Shown here one piece after another: positions 6,959 to 8,351 of a stretch of DNA of 8,351 nucleotides; the stretch's first letter is position 1; every line of letters starts with the position of its first letter. This stretch comes from Bizionia sp. (GTDB lineage: Bacteria > Bacteroidota > Bacteroidia > Flavobacteriales > Flavobacteriaceae): positions 1-8,351 of the forward strand of contig JAGPVI010000031.1 of the NCBI GenBank assembly GCA_018067115.1, given 5' to 3'. Under the pieces are notes generated by a model, which saw nothing but the letters and a program-made list of their open reading frames with translations, made no database searches and was not told where the DNA came from. The position numbers and the translations under genes are program-made.

Positions 6959-8351
6959 TTACTTTTTTTCGGTCGCGGTCATACCTTTGCGTTCCATACT
7001 ACCCCACTTTATTTTCTTATTAAAATAATAGTCGTAATTACCTTTAAGAGCCGCAAATAATATTACGGGGTGCAAAATAATAGGTTCTATTAAGCACAGG
7101 AGAATTAACTTATAACCATCCCCTTTTTTCTTGTATTGATTATAGGTCAGCTCTTCAGAAAACAAGGCGACAATAGAAAAGAGCACCGAAAACAAATAGG
7201 CCATGGCCATAAATAGTGCGGCATACCCCCAATTCACTTCATTAAAAATAATAAGCACTATTAAATAGAGTAATCCCATTACTTCAATAATGGATGCTAA
7301 ACGTTCAAAAATTAACCAATACGGATAACTTACCAGTCCAAAGGCTCCATAATTTTTATTAAATGCTATTTTTCGATGTTTTCTTAACGTTTCAATGGTG
7401 CCTCGTGTCCAACGATTTCTCTGTGAAATAAGCGTTTTATAATTGTCTGGCGCTTCGGTCCAACATAAAGGATCGGGAATATAAGCCACCTTATATTTTT
7501 TATTTTGCTCCTCCATATGGCGGCGCATTCTAACGATTATTTCCATATCCTCACCTACGGTGTTGGTATCGTAACCACCAACTTCTATCGCTATTTTTTT
7601 ATCGAATATGCCAAACGCGCCAGAAATTACTAGCAAGCCATTTAATCTGCTCCAGGCCATTCTTCCTAATAAAAAAGCTCTTAAATATTCTAAAATCTGT
7701 GCTTGCACTAATAGGTTTTTTGGCAAATTAACCTCTATTAACTTCCCTCCTCTAATAACACAAGAATTGGCAATTCTAATAACCCCTCCAGCAGCAATAA
7801 CTTTAAAATCTGTGGCTTCCATAAACGGTTTAATCATTTTCTGAAGCGCATCTTCTAACAGCAGGCAATCGACATCTATACAAGCAACATATTTACTTTT
7901 ACTAATATTAAGGCCCATATTTAAAGCATCTGCTTTACCGCCATTCTCTTTATCGACGACAATTAGTTTTTCGAAAGCAGGGTTTTTCGACTTAAAAACA
8001 CCTTCTCTAAACGGTTTTGTTTTAATTTTTTCATTTACATCATAGTCTACCTTTTCTAAGTCGTAAGCTTCAATAAGTTTCTCTAAGCTATCATCTGCAC
8101 TACCATCGTTAACAATAATTACACTATAGTTAGGGTAGTGATTAGAGAGTAGTGACCTTACATTTTCTACAACGTTAAGGCTCTCATTATAAGCGGGAGC
8201 AATAATTGTTATGGAAGGAGATATTGGCGAAGACAGGATGTGCCTATAGTTTACAAAACTATTTTTCTTGATATATTCCACAGTTTCTCGCACAGAAATT
8301 ACCGACAATATTATATAGGATAATATTGCCAAAAACGAACACACAAAAAAC
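6959..8351 (-). CDS. Membrane GT2 glycosyltransferase, polysaccharide-synthase-like (PgaC/cellulose/hyaluronan synthase type), 5'-truncated
   Basis: The frame is open to the right edge. The GTG at 8344 sits inside a hydrophobic stretch already preceded by Phe codons, so the true start lies outside the window. Numbering from that GTG gives 461 residues. Residues 1-17 are the end of an N-terminal TM segment. The cytoplasmic GT-A domain shows APAYNES (49-55), D80 in VNDGS, DKENGGKADALN (131-142), the metal-binding D157-V-D159, GED (264-266, catalytic-base position) and QRNRW (308-312), the Q-x-x-RW motif of processive synthases. Three or four TM segments follow (about 335-367, 372-396, 411-433). 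No PilZ domain is present. The enzyme probably polymerises a nucleotide-sugar and threads the chain through the inner membrane. The sugar cannot be read from sequence, but the PgaC resemblance suggests beta-linked GlcNAc or similar. It is the first visible gene of the operon. Confidence 0.9.
   Translation of the reverse strand, partial: FFVCSFLAILSYIILSVISVRETVEYIKKNSFVNYRHILSSPISPSITIIAPAYNESLNVVENVRSLLSNHYPNYSVIIVNDGSADDSLEKLIEAYDLEKVDYDVNEKIKTKPFREGVFKSKNPAFEKLIVVDKENGGKADALNMGLNISKSKYVACIDVDCLLLEDALQKMIKPFMEATDFKVIAAGGVIRIANSCVIRGGKLIEVNLPKNLLVQAQILEYLRAFLLGRMAWSRLNGLLVISGAFGIFDKKIAIEVGGYDTNTVGEDMEIIVRMRRHMEEQNKKYKVAYIPDPLCWTEAPDNYKTLISQRNRWTRGTIETLRKHRKIAFNKNYGAFGLVSYPYWLIFERLASIIEVMGLLYLIVLIIFNEVNWGYAALFMAMAYLFSVLFSIVALFSEELTYNQYKKKGDGYKLILLCLIEPIILHPVILFAALKGNYDYYFNKKIKWGSMERKGMTATEKK

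Noticed and set aside
7608..7844. 78-codon + strand ORF
   Set aside because: It is antisense to the conserved GT2 catalytic region, and the minus strand frame is clearly the coding one.
8342..8344. GTG as start codon of the glycosyltransferase
   Set aside because: The frame continues to the edge and the GTG falls within an N-terminal membrane segment, so the true start is probably beyond the window.
1..8351. CRISPR arrays, tRNA/rRNA genes, insertion sequences or prophage genes
   Set aside because: No regularly spaced repeats, cloverleaf-like sequences, transposase motifs or terminal inverted repeats were seen in the window.

Overview
The window looks like chromosomal DNA of a Bacteroidota bacterium, most likely a member of the Flavobacteriaceae. 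The signs are a strongly AT-rich composition, gene starts without Shine-Dalgarno sequences, a signal peptide of the SFG|Q type, and family matches (YaiO-type outer-membrane protein with TPRs, Rcp1-like lone receiver) that are common in that phylum. The species cannot be named from the sequence. Coding density is high, and only one gap exceeds 30 bases (3017-3239).

The left half (1-3016, + strand) is a compact three-gene sensory operon. It holds a type I periplasmic (ABC-type, branched-chain amino-acid-like) ligand-binding protein, cut at the left edge; a two-TM histidine kinase with an all-helical periplasmic domain, HAMP, HisKA and HATPase; and a stand-alone CheY-like receiver that overlaps the kinase gene by 4 nt. 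No transporter permease or ATPase lies between them, so the binding protein is best read as a sensor accessory (compare TorT/TorS) rather than as part of an importer.

The right half (8351-3240, - strand) is a three-gene surface-polysaccharide operon converging on the first. In transcription order it holds a membrane GT2 polysaccharide-synthase-like glycosyltransferase (cut at the right edge), an LtaS-like five-TM phospho-head-group transferase with a C-terminal TPR domain, and a secreted YaiO-family outer-membrane beta-barrel with an N-terminal TPR domain. The likely flow is polymer synthesis at the inner membrane, periplasmic modification (for example phosphoglycerol or phosphoethanolamine), and passage to or through the outer membrane.

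The most striking observation is that the TPR domains of the LtaS-like and YaiO-like proteins align by eye over 128 residues without a gap (37 identities, about 29%). Two neighbouring proteins in different membranes thus carry the same periplasmic module. The operons meet in a 223-bp intergenic region with a perfect 12-bp inverted repeat and a second, weaker hairpin followed by a T-run. Both are candidate terminators. A regulatory link between the operons is plausible but is only inferred from their adjacency.
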